Shown here: positions 53,505 to 62,694 of the stretch, in pieces
Numbering within the stretch: the first letter of the stretch is position 1
Layout: each line of letters begins with the position of its first letter
Origin: Mycobacterium sp. 236(2023)
Lineage (GTDB): Bacteria > Actinomycetota > Actinomycetes > Mycobacteriales > Mycobacteriaceae
Reading direction: 5' to 3'
DNA: 64,000 nt
Assembly: GCF_029623955.1 (NCBI RefSeq)
Contig: NZ_JARSBP010000007.1
Span: 124,001 to 188,000, forward strand
Position numbers and translations under genes: made by a program
The notes under the pieces: model-generated
Told to the model about the DNA's origin: nothing
What the model saw: the letters and a program-made list of their open reading frames with translations, nothing else
Database searches by the model: none

Positions 53505-54323
53505 ATGCATGGTTCGAAGGTCTGGTTCGTGACGGGAGCATCGAGTGGGTTCGGCCAAATCTGGACTCGGGCCGCGTTGGATCGTGGGGACAGGGTGTTC
53601 GCCACCGCTCGCAACCCTCAAGTGCTAGCCGACCTCGGTGAGCAATACGGCGACGCTGTCGCGGCGGCAGCACTTGATGTGACTGACCGTGAGGGTGTGT
53701 TTCGGGTCGTCAGCGAGGCCCGCGACCGTTTCGGGCGCCTCGATGTGATCCTGAGCAACGCAGGGTACAGCTATTCTGGGGCGGTCGAGGAATTAGACTT
53801 CGACGAGGCCAAAGCCAATTTCGAGACGAACGTTTTCGGCACGTTGTCGGTGGTGCAGGCGGCAGTGCCGATCCTGCGCGAACAATCTCGGGGACACATC
53901 CTGACTCTGTCGAGCATCGGTGGTCTGGTGGGCTTTCCAACCGGAGGTTCTTACATCGCAACGAAGTTCGCGATCGAAGCGATCAGTGAAGCGCTCGCCG
54001 GGGAAGTCAGCGGGTTCGGCATCAAGGTGACGACGATCGAGCCTGGGAGTTATTCCACCGGCTTTCGGTCATCCACAAAGATTGCCGAACAGATGCCAGA
54101 ATATGACCCGATACGCCAGGCCGTCGCCGCGGGCTTCAAGCCGGAGAACACCGGCGACGCGCAAGCGACGGCCGCCGCCGTCCTTCGGGTAGTCGACTCC
54201 GATACCCCTCCGCTGCGGCTCATCCTGGGCGACTGGCCACTCGAGGTCATCAAGGAGCGCTACGTCAATCGAGTCGCGCTGTGGGAATCCTGGTCTGAGG
54301 TGTCGAAGGCGGCACAGAGATGA
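53505..54323 (+). CDS. Short-chain dehydrogenase/reductase under TetR control
   Basis: ATG 53505 follows GAAAGGG. The 272-residue SDR has VWFVTGASSGFGQIWTRAAL, ALDVTDREGVFRV, ILSNAGYSYSGAVEE, TLSSIGGLVGFP and catalytic YIATK. The sequence is close to classical oxidoreductases that act on alcohols or ketones in small-molecule catabolism. The paired operators 25 to 65 bases upstream and the divergent TetR suggest induction by its substrate. Confidence 0.9.
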   Translation: MHGSKVWFVTGASSGFGQIWTRAALDRGDRVFATARNPQVLADLGEQYGDAVAAAALDVTDREGVFRVVSEARDRFGRLDVILSNAGYSYSGAVEELDFDEAKANFETNVFGTLSVVQAAVPILREQSRGHILTLSSIGGLVGFPTGGSYIATKFAIEAISEALAGEVSGFGIKVTTIEPGSYSTGFRSSTKIAEQMPEYDPIRQAVAAGFKPENTGDAQATAAAVLRVVDSDTPPLRLILGDWPLEVIKERYVNRVALWESWSEVSKAAQR

Positions 54324-55320
54324 CCGGACCCCTGTGGCATAAAGCCAAGGTATGAGAGTGGGCCTCCATGGTACGGGCGTCGGATGGAAAATCCACTCTT
54401 AGATGCACAAGCCATAAGTGGCCCTCCCCCTCGGTGCGAGCATCAGTTATGGCACTGTGCTGCAAGCGTTTTAGCGCAGCTTTTGTGAAGGCACGCTTGA
54501 CGAGAGCATCGAGCGCCGGCGGCGGCCCGACTTTGCCATTCTCTTCCGTTTGGTGCCGAAACCGCTCGGGTCGATCTGCGAGCAGACCCGCCGGGCGGTT
54601 ACGTCCGGTTAGGCTCTTGCTGGCCTCCTCCTCGAATTGGCGGTCCCCAAACTCCCGACGTCCGCGTGCACGTCGGACGGAGCATTGCGGCGTCAGGTCG
54701 CCACCGCGGCACGAATCGTTTCGGCGGCAAGTCTATTCACGGCCTAGTGGACCCTCTCCCGAAGATTCGCCCGCGATTGATGCGCCGCGTCGTGCTGGTC
54801 GAATTTCAGACGGCTCAGGTCACGGTCCCCCGCTCTGAAGCGAATCGTTAACACCGCCGGCCGCTCGTCCAGCGCTCGGAGGCGTCTTGGGTCCCCGAGC
54901 CGCTGCCTCCAAGCTGCGGGTGCCGCGTGGTCGAGGCTCCGTGGGTACCCCGTAAGGCCATCGATCATCCGCAGGGTGGTGAAATGACCTTCGGGTGAAA
55001 CGTGCAGACTCCTCTGGGGACGATTTCATGCTGGTTTACGCCGCGAAGTTGCTCTCAGATCATGCTGATCGTCTGATGTGTATGGCGTGGCAGCCGCGCT
55101 GCCGTGGAACGGATTCTCCAGTTCGACCGAATGATGCGCCATCAACTGCACGCGGCATGGGAGACGATCGGATCGAGAGTGGCTTGAAACAACGCCCATG
55201 ATCTGTTGCATCATGGTTTCCTATCGGCTGGCCCCGAGTTGACGTTAGATCGCCAGCCCCGGAGCATTGCGAATGCGATTCTTAGGGCCAGCCGCCGGCG
55301 GCGCTGGTGAGAGCGGCTCT
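54324..55320. other. About 1 kb with no recognised gene
   Basis: I see no supported gene. A minus-strand frame around 54420-54620 reads EENGKVGPPPALDALVKRAF, which looks protein-like but has no start or known family, and may be a relic. The rest lacks consistent coding bias. Confidence 0.35.
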
Positions 55321-56529
55321 CTAGCGCCCGAATGCGAGCCGCAATTGATCTATGCCCCAGACATTTCCAGCAGTATGCCATTTGGGTTGACACCCTGCGG
55401 CTAAGCGAAACTCGGGCATCATTTCGAGCATCAACTGCAATGCGATGCTTAACTCTTGGCGTGCGAGGTGCGAGCCAATGCAGCGGTGGGGTCCTAACCC
55501 AAATGCTGGATTCGCAACTGCGGGACGATCCACGTCCACCTGTTGTGGGTTCTCGCACAACCTCGGATCGCGGCTCGCCGCGCTCGTAGCAAGAAGCACC
55601 GTGTCCCCGGCTTTCATGTGCACACCGCCGAGGACATGATCGCGTGTCAGAGTTCTGGCGGGCGGGACAATCGGATAGGCACGCAGCATCTCCTCCACGG
55701 CCGCGGGAACTAGCTCAGGACTGGCGCGCAGCCGCTGTTGGAGTTCGATGTCGCGCGACAGGTGATAGAACATGACGCCGAGTTGGCTTGTCACCGTGTC
55801 TAAGCCCGCGATGAAGAACAGAAAAGCGATGTCCAGAATCTCATCGTCGGTAAGGGAACTATCCTCGACGACCGCCGTAGTCAACGCACTGATGAGATCG
55901 TCTTCGGGGTTCGCACGCTTTTCGGCGATCAGGCCGATGAGATACTGGATAACCATGCGGCCCACCTCCGCCGACACCTGTGGATCGCCGGAGTGCAGCA
56001 ATTGGTCGGTCCACGTAGTGAACATGTCCGCGCGCTCGAGTGGCAATCCAAAGAGATCGAGGAACACCGACGATGGCAACGGGAGTGCGACGGAACGGAT
56101 GAACTCGATCTCGTCCTCTTCGGCGATCGCCTCGATCAGCGCAGTGGCCCGACGGGTCACGGCGTCTGCCATCGGACGTACGGCTGACGGACTGAAGAAT
56201 GGGCTCAGTAGGCGACGGTAGCGAACGTGTGCTGCACCATCGAGTTCTTGAGGGATGAGCTTGCGCGGCCAGAACTCAGTCATCGCTGGCACCCCCGTCG
56301 GGTAGCTACTGAAGACATCAGGCGTCTGGAACGCTTCGCGGACGAGATCGGCACTGAGCACGATCCAGTGCTGTCCCAGCATGGGTGACCACACGATGTC
56401 GCCGTCATCGCGCAATCGGTCGAAGGCTTGATACGGATCGTCTAGTACGTGACCGGCGGTGAAATCGAAATGTCGAACGAGTTCCGCCGGGATGTGGTCC
56501 GGTCGCGGCAACTCTGTCGCGTGAGACAT
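55321..56529 (-). CDS. Cytochrome P450
   Basis: ATG 56529 follows GAAGGAG, giving 402 residues. P450 signatures are complete: the I-helix FFIAGLDTVTSQ with its acid-alcohol pair, the K-helix EEML-R (VEEMLRAYPIVPP) and the heme-binding loop AFGLGPHRCIGSHLARQEL with the axial Cys. It would hydroxylate a hydrophobic substrate using electrons from a ferredoxin and reductase; a ferredoxin reductase gene lies at 62695-63954. It is divergent from the MaoC-like gene with a palindrome in the gap. Confidence 0.93.
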   Translation of the reverse strand: MSHATELPRPDHIPAELVRHFDFTAGHVLDDPYQAFDRLRDDGDIVWSPMLGQHWIVLSADLVREAFQTPDVFSSYPTGVPAMTEFWPRKLIPQELDGAAHVRYRRLLSPFFSPSAVRPMADAVTRRATALIEAIAEEDEIEFIRSVALPLPSSVFLDLFGLPLERADMFTTWTDQLLHSGDPQVSAEVGRMVIQYLIGLIAEKRANPEDDLISALTTAVVEDSSLTDDEILDIAFLFFIAGLDTVTSQLGVMFYHLSRDIELQQRLRASPELVPAAVEEMLRAYPIVPPARTLTRDHVLGGVHMKAGDTVLLATSAASRDPRLCENPQQVDVDRPAVANPAFGLGPHRCIGSHLARQELSIALQLMLEMMPEFRLAAGCQPKWHTAGNVWGIDQLRLAFGR

Positions 56530-56556
56530 GTTTTCTCCTTCGACGTAATCTAGCTC

Positions 56557-56573
56557 ATAACTATCATAGTTAT
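56557..56573. promoter_or_regulatory. Palindrome upstream of the P450 gene
   Basis: ATAACTA and TAGTTAT are perfect 7-base arms with a three-base centre (TCA). The site lies 28 bases before the P450 start and may be an operator; its AT-richness also suits a promoter element. Confidence 0.5.
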
Positions 56574-56759
56574 ACTTGAGTGCGACAGCAAGGGTCGATT
56601 GCTCTGCGCATTGCACTGGCAGAGAGGACTATTCGAAGCAAGCACGCTGCGAGGAGCGGGACAACTCACAGGATTCGGGGACTACAAGCGGTTCCTATAT
56701 GCCTTACGTCCTGTCTCTGCGCAGGAAAATGTAAGATCGTCTCTACTCCAGGAGGACGC

Positions 56760-57269
56760 ATGCTGACGCCCGAAACCACGGAAGGCTCCGAGTCGAAGGG
56801 CCCAGGGGTCACTGATGAGGCACGAGCTCGGATCGGAACCGTAACCCGGACGTCGGTCAGCGAGCCGATCTCCTTGCGCCACATACGGGAATACCTGGCG
56901 GGGACTGGAGGTGACCCCGCAGAATTCAGCGAACACGACGAAGCCGGAAATCGCAGGCCGGCACCAGTCCTGTTTTTCCACTCCGCGTGTCGAGCTGTGG
57001 TCGCGGAATCCGAGCTTCTCGACGACGGCCAGTATCCGTTCTTGGGCGTCGAGGGGGTGTCCGGCGAGACCCTCGCGGGCGGAAGCACCTACGAGCTGCT
57101 GGGACCTGTGTATGTCGGCGATACCCTCCGAACGACCGAGACTCTGTTGAGTATTGATGAACGGGTCGGCCGCTCTGGACCTTTAGCTATCACTACCACG
57201 TTGACATCGTTCGAGAACCAAGACGGCCTTGAGGTTGCGCGTTATCGGCAGGTGATCATCTTCCGATGA
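56760..57269 (+). CDS. MaoC-like hydratase, N-terminal (FAS1-type) hot-dog protein
   Basis: ATG 56760 has GGAGGA a few bases before it, giving 169 residues. It has the N-terminal MaoC hot-dog pattern: VTRTSVSEPISLRHIREYLA, RPAPVLFFHSACR, ESELLDDGQYPFLGVEGV, YELLGPVYVGDTLRTTETLL. In mycobacterial split enoyl-CoA hydratases this subunit lacks the catalytic His/Asp and pairs with a C-terminal MaoC subunit. That partner is the gene at 57292-57714, which lies convergent to it. Confidence 0.85.
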   Translation: MLTPETTEGSESKGPGVTDEARARIGTVTRTSVSEPISLRHIREYLAGTGGDPAEFSEHDEAGNRRPAPVLFFHSACRAVVAESELLDDGQYPFLGVEGVSGETLAGGSTYELLGPVYVGDTLRTTETLLSIDERVGRSGPLAITTTLTSFENQDGLEVARYRQVIIFR

Positions 57270-57291
57270 TTGGAGCCGCCGCTGCGGCCTG

Positions 57292-57714
57292 TTAGTCAGC
57301 GGGAAGCAGGACGTGCGCCTCGCCCGTGACGATTGTTCCGCCGTCGAGTACGTGCATTTCGAGGGCGCAGGAGATCACGGTCCCGGTTCGCCCGTCTGTG
57401 AGAGCGGTGACCCGCCCAGTAGCGACGACGGTGTCTCCGGCGGTCGCAGACCCGACGTTACGCTCATCCAGTCGGATCAGTCGGCCTTCGTCGCCCAGCC
57501 AGCCGGCTACCAGCTCCGCGTTGATGGCGCTAAGTAGATTAGCGGTGACCAGCGGCCCCTTGAAGCCGGCTGCCTGAGCCGAAGTATCGTCCCAATGAAT
57601 ACGGTGGGGTGTCCAGTGTGCGACTCCGAACAGGAACAGGCTGACCTTGGTGATGGTACGACGTATTTCCGGGAGTTCGTACCCGACACGGACTTTGGCG
57701 AGATCCGGTGCCAT
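57292..57714 (-). CDS. MaoC-like hydratase, C-terminal hot-dog subunit
   Basis: From ATG 57714 the protein is 140 residues. It carries the hydratase motif HRIHWDDTSAQAAGFKGPLV, in which Asp and His form the hydratase site (usually D-x4-H; here the His-rich HRIHWDD block), followed by LDERNVGSATAGDTVVATGR and CALEMHVLDG. It likely forms a heterodimer with the FAS1-type subunit encoded convergently at 56760-57269, hydrating an enoyl-CoA. No ribosome site is obvious, and the frame upstream lacks hot-dog character. Confidence 0.85.
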   Translation of the reverse strand: MAPDLAKVRVGYELPEIRRTITKVSLFLFGVAHWTPHRIHWDDTSAQAAGFKGPLVTANLLSAINAELVAGWLGDEGRLIRLDERNVGSATAGDTVVATGRVTALTDGRTGTVISCALEMHVLDGGTIVTGEAHVLLPAD

Positions 57715-58024
57715 CAGCTGGGCAGCTCTGCAGTTCGTTGATCGCCAGACCGGTGTGTGTGGAAGCGCATCACGGTCGACTTGCCTTTCACTCTGCCCCG
57801 GTCGTCGCCTCCAGCTGCCGTTTCCGACGTCGACGACGAAGCGCCGATGTGGTGCGTCGCGGCGATCCTGTCGCTTCGAGCGCCGCGGCGATCCCTGGAG
57901 CTGTCTGAATCGATCGTTATCGATGAACAAGAGATTGCGCCAACAGCTTTGACGATTATCGGAATAGATTGGGGGTGAATCGGGCGAGGGTAGTGATACT
58001 GAAAGCGCCGATAGCGTTGCGCCG
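57715..58024. other. Gap between MaoC and VOC genes
   Basis: No supported gene is seen. A minus-strand frame through it ends near 57714 but has no known motif. Confidence 0.3.
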
Positions 58025-58555
58025 TCACAGATCTGCACTCAGCTGCGCGTGGGCGGGCCATCCGATACCGGTCATTCCCAAGAAGCCTATGTGCGCATCG
58101 GACTCTCCCTTCGACGGGTGCCATACAAGTTCGACACGGTTGCCGTCAGGGTCTGCGCAGAACGCCAGTGCAGTGGAGCCGGGTCCGATGTACGAATTGC
58201 TCATTCGATGAAGCACACGCCCCCCGCCTCTCTCGATCGCCTCAATCGTGCCCTCGAAATCGCTAACGACGAAGCTGGTATGTGCATACCCAGGTTCTGA
58301 CGCGTTCCGCGGTCTGGGGCCAGGGCGCGGTTGTGTGCGGTACTGGAGTAACTCCAGACGAAATTCATTGAGGCCGAGGAAGATTCCTTCGAAACCGTCG
58401 GGCTCGCAATCCATCAGCCCGGCGAGACGCCGACCTGCAGCGCTGTAACGCTCACCGCGCCGAAAGCCGAGTGCCTCCACATAGAAACTCGCTAGCCTCT
58501 CAAGGTCGGTCACTGCGAGCGCCAGATGTGAGAATACGCGTTCAACCCGTGCCAT
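58025..58555 (-). CDS. VOC-family (glyoxalase/dioxygenase-like) protein
   Basis: ATG 58555 follows AGGAGT. The 176-residue protein has two VOC half-motifs: VFSHLALAVTDLERLASFYV and FRLELLQYRT in the first, YAHTSFVVSDFEGTIEAIER and DPDGNRVELVWHPS in the second. The His and Glu residues expected to bind metal are present in both. It may be an epimerase (methylmalonyl-CoA epimerase-like), a glyoxalase or a ring-cleaving enzyme; the family does not decide. It is on the same strand as the MaoC and P450 genes. Confidence 0.88.
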   Translation of the reverse strand: MARVERVFSHLALAVTDLERLASFYVEALGFRRGERYSAAGRRLAGLMDCEPDGFEGIFLGLNEFRLELLQYRTQPRPGPRPRNASEPGYAHTSFVVSDFEGTIEAIERGGGRVLHRMSNSYIGPGSTALAFCADPDGNRVELVWHPSKGESDAHIGFLGMTGIGWPAHAQLSADL

Positions 58556-58570
58556 AGATACTCCTCATCA

Positions 58571-58583
58571 CTATCTAAGATAG
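58571..58583. promoter_or_regulatory. Palindrome upstream of the VOC gene
   Basis: CTATCT-A-AGATAG is a perfect 13-base palindrome 16 bases before the VOC start. It shares the ACTATC core with the palindrome before the P450 gene, hinting at a common regulator. Confidence 0.5.
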
Positions 58584-59253
58584 CTTTCTCAGAATGATAC
58601 GACAGAGGCGTGCGCATCCGATAGGTCAGCACCCGCCTGACTGTGCGGCCCTGTCGTGTGGCCGGCATGCCGGTCGCTAACGCCTAGCGGCGAAGGCACG
58701 TTTCGACGATTCTTTGGACGTCCAAACAGGTTGTCGCAGAGAGGGCCCCGTGTCGAAAGGGTGTGTCAACTCGATGTTGTTTCGTGCGGCCACTTTGACT
58801 GTCGACGCCGCAGCGCGACGAACGGAGGGTTCTCTTAAGCCGGATGCATTCTTGGACGAAGTCCGATGGAACCCTGCGTCGCGCAGACAGTTACAGTCGC
58901 GTGGAGAGTTCGCTCCCGGCAGAGGGGCGGCATCATCGGCTCCAGAGGCCGCTCCAAGTCTTCGGCTGGGCCCGGAGCTGAAATGCACATCCATGATTGA
59001 CCTCGGCGGGCTCTCCTCGGGCACGAACCGGTGACGACCAGTTGCGAGTGTGACGGCCGCGGCAGATGAGCGACTTGTTCGGTTCGCGAATGGGTTATCG
59101 CAACAACCCGTGTAACGACTCGCCGGCTGGTCGAAGGCCGGCTTGGACCAAAGGCTGCTTTCGGCTGTGAGAATGGGTTGGCTAGCCACGTGTGCTGCCA
59201 TTGACCTGATCGCGTGGACTCAGCACGCATACCCATTGACCGGTGAGCAGTCC
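58584..59253. other. Gap of 670 bases, no gene seen
   Basis: Neither strand holds a reading frame with a known motif or clear ribosome site. Confidence 0.3.
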
Positions 59254-60033
59254 TTAGTCCAGAAGTTCGGTGATCAGCTGGTCTTGCAACCAATTGGCTT
59301 GCACGTCGCGGACGAGTTCCATGTGGCGTGCCCAGAACGTCTCGGCTTCGGCGCCGTCGCCCTGCTCGATCAACTCCACGAGTTTGCGGTGAGCCTTGAA
59401 TGCTCGCTTCTGCTGGGACATTTGGTCAGCGGACAACTGCATTCCACGGACGGAGTGATGTGCGCTGATGTGTTGCAGGCACTCGGTCACGACAGCCATC
59501 GTGGCGTTGCCGCTGACTGCCATTAGGACGGAGTGGAATTGCCACGCGGCTTCTGCGAACGCTGCGTCATCGCCAAGTGCATCGGTCTCCTGGTCGAGGG
59601 CATCGCGCAGCATCTGGATGCCTTCGACGGTCGCGGTCTCTGCGGCGAGCCGCGCTGCGGACGGCTCGTACAGCGTCCTGAACTTGTAGACATCCGCCAA
59701 CGTCGCTTCCCGCAGTTGCAATTGAATTGCCACAGCTTGGGCGGCCACCCCACCGTCTGGCAGGTTGACCACGGGGCCACGGTGAGAACCTCGCCGGACC
59801 GTGATCAACCCCTGGGCCTCCAGCAGCCGAAGTGCCTCACGTAGCGTCGGTCGCGACACCTCGTATTGCTCCATGAGGACGGCCTCGCTCAGCAACGACT
59901 CTCCTGGCGCGAATTCACCCTTGAGGATTCTGGATCGCAACTCGCCAGCGATGACTTCCGCCATTTTCGGGATCCGGTGCGCGGCCGCGCGACTGCGAGC
60001 ATCCGCAGCGTTCAACGATCTCGTGTTCGGCAT
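59254..60033 (-). CDS. GntR-family regulator (FadR/FCD type)
   Basis: ATG 60033 has TTAGGG six bases before it, giving 259 residues. The N-terminal winged helix is typical GntR: IAGELRSRILKGEFAPGESL, LSEAVLMEQYEVSRPTLREA, LRLLEAQGLITVRRGSHRG. The C-terminal FCD domain (about 110-250) has the ligand and metal-site residues within RTLYEPSAARLAAE and FHSVLMAVSGN. Such proteins often control fatty acid or organic acid degradation. It lies directly downstream of the acyl-CoA dehydrogenase pair on the same strand. Confidence 0.92.
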   Translation of the reverse strand: MPNTRSLNAADARSRAAAHRIPKMAEVIAGELRSRILKGEFAPGESLLSEAVLMEQYEVSRPTLREALRLLEAQGLITVRRGSHRGPVVNLPDGGVAAQAVAIQLQLREATLADVYKFRTLYEPSAARLAAETATVEGIQMLRDALDQETDALGDDAAFAEAAWQFHSVLMAVSGNATMAVVTECLQHISAHHSVRGMQLSADQMSQQKRAFKAHRKLVELIEQGDGAEAETFWARHMELVRDVQANWLQDQLITELLD

Positions 60034-60090
60034 GTCGGCCCTAATCGTCCACCGCAAACGCCTTGACCGTTTGCGTCCATTACCAAGTAA

Positions 60091-60107
60091 GACTAGTCAT
60101 ACTAGAC
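60091..60107. promoter_or_regulatory. Imperfect palindrome upstream of gntR
   Basis: GACTAGT-CAT-ACTAGAC has 7-base arms with one mismatch and lies 57 bases before the GntR start. A site of this size and place suits a GntR operator. Confidence 0.5.
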
Positions 60108-60173
60108 GCGCGGGTAGGCGCTCGCGGAGCGAGGCTTTGCTTCCGAGCGCACGGAATCGCGGCGACGAGGCCA

Positions 60174-61280
60174 TCAGAGCGCAGCGAGGCGGGGTCGGAG
60201 CATTGAGATGAGTCGCCTCTCATGCCAGGCCGGTGAACCCAGCAAGAGCTCGGCCACCTTTAGCTTGCGGAGAAATAGATGGAGATCGTGCTCCCACGTG
60301 AAGCCGATTCCGCCGTGAAGCTGCAGCGCCTCGGATGCGATAGAGCTTCCCGCACGACCGGCTATCGACTTCGCAGTACTGGCGGCCTCTGAAGCATCAG
60401 ATGGTGAATCCGCCAGTACCGCTGCGGCTTCCCATGTAATCGCGCGTGCTGCTTCGCGGTGGACGAGCATGTCGGCGGCCCTGTGCTTGAGAGCTTGAAA
60501 TGTGCCGATTGGGCGTCCGAACTGCACACGGGTCTTGAGATATTCGGCCGTCATCTCCAGCACGCTAGAAGCTAGACCGACTGCTTCCGCGCATTGGATG
60601 ATGACTGCCAGATCGAACAGTGTCCGTGCACTGTCGCCATCGAGAACGGACTCCGCAGGGACATTGACAGCTACACACTCGAGCCGCCCATGCAGACGGC
60701 AGATGTCGAGCGACTGCATCGGTGTTACGGTCGCGCCCTCTGTGGAGCTGTCAACCATCACCAGGCAGTCCTGCTCGCCGTATCGTGCACAGACCAGCAA
60801 TCCTGCCGCCGCTGTCGCGTCTGGCAGCCACTCCAGCACGCCATTGAGGACAAAGCCATCTCCGCGGGCACTGAGGGTGAGCGACGGCGACTGTCGTGAC
60901 GCCCCGTAATCTGTGCCCCAGGAGAGAATGGCGGTTCCTTCGGCCACCCGTGGTAGCCATTGCGCTTTCAACGCGTCAGATCCGAAAGTGGATATCAGGA
61001 GTGCGCATCCGAGCGTCACTGACAGCGGACTCGCTGCGGCGGCCCGACCGAATTCCTCAGCCACGATGCAAGTTTCGGGAACCGATAGGCCAAGGCCGCC
61101 GTGTTCATCGGGCACCGACAGTGCGGTCCATCCGAGTTCGGTTCCAATCCTCCACAGGTCAGCGTCAAACTTCTGCGGCGACTCAGACTGTGCCCGGATC
61201 TGTTTCGATGAGAAGTAATGGGCGAGAACGTCTCGTGTGGCGGCTCGCAACTCGTCGTGATCGGATGTGGGAAGAGGCAT
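60174..61280 (-). CDS. Acyl-CoA dehydrogenase, FadE type, subunit 1
   Basis: ATG 61280 follows AAAGG, giving 368 residues. The protein has the ACAD fold: the N-terminal helical region with LGWTALSVPDEHGGLGLSVP, the middle beta domain (ILSWGTDYGASRQSPSLTLS) and the C-terminal signature VQFGRPIGTFQALKHRAADM, with LQLHGGIGFTWEHDLHLFLR near the end. Its shorter, divergent sequence and 13-base distance from a second ACAD gene match the mycobacterial alpha2-beta2 FadE pairs in which one subunit carries the base and the other helps bind FAD. Substrate unknown; sterol side chains or terpenoids are possible. Confidence 0.92.
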   Translation of the reverse strand: MPLPTSDHDELRAATRDVLAHYFSSKQIRAQSESPQKFDADLWRIGTELGWTALSVPDEHGGLGLSVPETCIVAEEFGRAAAASPLSVTLGCALLISTFGSDALKAQWLPRVAEGTAILSWGTDYGASRQSPSLTLSARGDGFVLNGVLEWLPDATAAAGLLVCARYGEQDCLVMVDSSTEGATVTPMQSLDICRLHGRLECVAVNVPAESVLDGDSARTLFDLAVIIQCAEAVGLASSVLEMTAEYLKTRVQFGRPIGTFQALKHRAADMLVHREAARAITWEAAAVLADSPSDASEAASTAKSIAGRAGSSIASEALQLHGGIGFTWEHDLHLFLRKLKVAELLLGSPAWHERRLISMLRPRLAAL

Positions 61281-61293
61281 CGTGGTCACCTTT

Positions 61294-62472
61294 CTATCGA
61301 GGCAGGCCGAGGCCACGCTCGGCGACGAGTGTGCGAAGAATCTCGCTGGATCCTGCGGAGATCGTGTAACCGCGGGCAAAGAGCAAAGCCTTTTGCCAAT
61401 AGCCATCGTCGGGTGCCAACGGATCTTCCTCGCCGAGCACGGCAGGTTCCCCGAGAAGTTCCACGGCATAGTCAACGGCCTCGAGGTTGGTCTCGGAAAA
61501 CATCAGCTTGACGACCGGTGCGTCGAAAATGCGCTCTGAGCAAGCCATTTCCCGAAGCACTCCTTCGAACCCGAGGATGTCGGTGGCGTGAGCACGGGCG
61601 TACAGGTAGCCAAGGCGCTGGCGCACATCGTGGCGATCGAGCAGCGTCGAACCGGTGGTATCGGCGGTCTCGGCGGCGAAGGCGACCAGGCGCGCAATCT
61701 TCGCCACCACGGGGTCTTCTCGAACGCTGTGTGAGCGCTCACGCGCTAGCGCGGACCGGGTGATCTCCCAACCCTGACCGGGTTCGCCGATGATCGCGTC
61801 GACGGGCAGAAGGACATCGTCGAAGAACACTTCGTTGAAATCACTTGCCCCGGTGATGTCGCGGAGCGGGCGAACAGTGATGCCCGGGCTCTGCATATGT
61901 ACGACAAAGGCGCTGATGCCCTGGTGCTTGGGTGCAGCGGGATCGGTTCTTGCAAGGAGGAATCCGATGTCTGCGACGTGCGCGTGGGTCGTCCACACCT
62001 TCTGCCCGTTGATCACCCATCCGTCATCTGTGCGCTTCGCGGTGGCGCGAAGCGATGCGAGGTCACTACCCGCCTCGGGCTCGCTGAACAGCTGACACCA
62101 CAGATCCTCAAAGGACCGGATGCGTGGCAGGTATGTCCTCTTCTGATGCTCGCTCCCATGGGTGAACAACGCGGCGGACACCAGATTCCAGGCTCCGATC
62201 GCGCGTGGCACTCTGGCTGCAGCGAGCTCTTCATCGAGCACGAAATCGCGCAGCGAGTCCGTGCTACCGGCTCCACCCCACTCCACGGGCCAGTCGGAAC
62301 CCATCAGCCCTGCGGAGAAAAGGCTGCCGCACCACTTCCGGTATGCGGGCATATCTTTGCTCTCCGGACTGCGGGTGCCCGGCAGGCGAGGCAGATCGGG
62401 ACGGTGTGCCGCAACGTGGGCACGCACCTGGCGCTGAAAGTCCAACAGCTCGTTTGTGAGAACAAGTCGCAT
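61294..62472 (-). CDS. Acyl-CoA dehydrogenase, FadE type, subunit 2
   Basis: ATG 62472 has AAGGA seven bases before it, giving 392 residues. Sequence features are typical ACAD: LMGSDWPVEWGGAGSTD, CQLFSEPEAGSDLASLRATA, VINGQKVWTTHAHVADIGFL, GQGWEITRSALARERSHS and the C-terminal ARGYTISAGSSEILRTLVAE. The EPEAGSDLA and GQKVWTT motifs bind FAD and substrate. With the neighbouring subunit it likely forms a heterotetramer that oxidises an acyl-CoA, donating electrons to an electron-transfer flavoprotein. Confidence 0.93.
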   Translation of the reverse strand: MRLVLTNELLDFQRQVRAHVAAHRPDLPRLPGTRSPESKDMPAYRKWCGSLFSAGLMGSDWPVEWGGAGSTDSLRDFVLDEELAAARVPRAIGAWNLVSAALFTHGSEHQKRTYLPRIRSFEDLWCQLFSEPEAGSDLASLRATAKRTDDGWVINGQKVWTTHAHVADIGFLLARTDPAAPKHQGISAFVVHMQSPGITVRPLRDITGASDFNEVFFDDVLLPVDAIIGEPGQGWEITRSALARERSHSVREDPVVAKIARLVAFAAETADTTGSTLLDRHDVRQRLGYLYARAHATDILGFEGVLREMACSERIFDAPVVKLMFSETNLEAVDYAVELLGEPAVLGEEDPLAPDDGYWQKALLFARGYTISAGSSEILRTLVAERGLGLPR

Positions 62473-62694
62473 CAGCAAGTCCTTTGTTAGGAAACAGGTC
62501 TTCTGCGGAAGAGGCCTAGCGCGTTGCCGCCGGCCGCAGCCGGATCCTTTGCCTCTGGTCGTTGACCATCACGGGTCGGCGATGCCGTGGGGCCGGAGGC
62601 GTTAGATTCGAGTTGTCGATCCTCTGAGCGGGACGTTCTCGACATGGATGTGATGAGTCGGCAGTCTGTCGGCTCGCCGGGCACACCTCATAGG

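Noticed and set aside
54324..55320. Possible hidden gene in the 1-kb gap
   Set aside because: Fragments look protein-like in one frame but there is no start, ribosome site or family, so I do not call a gene.
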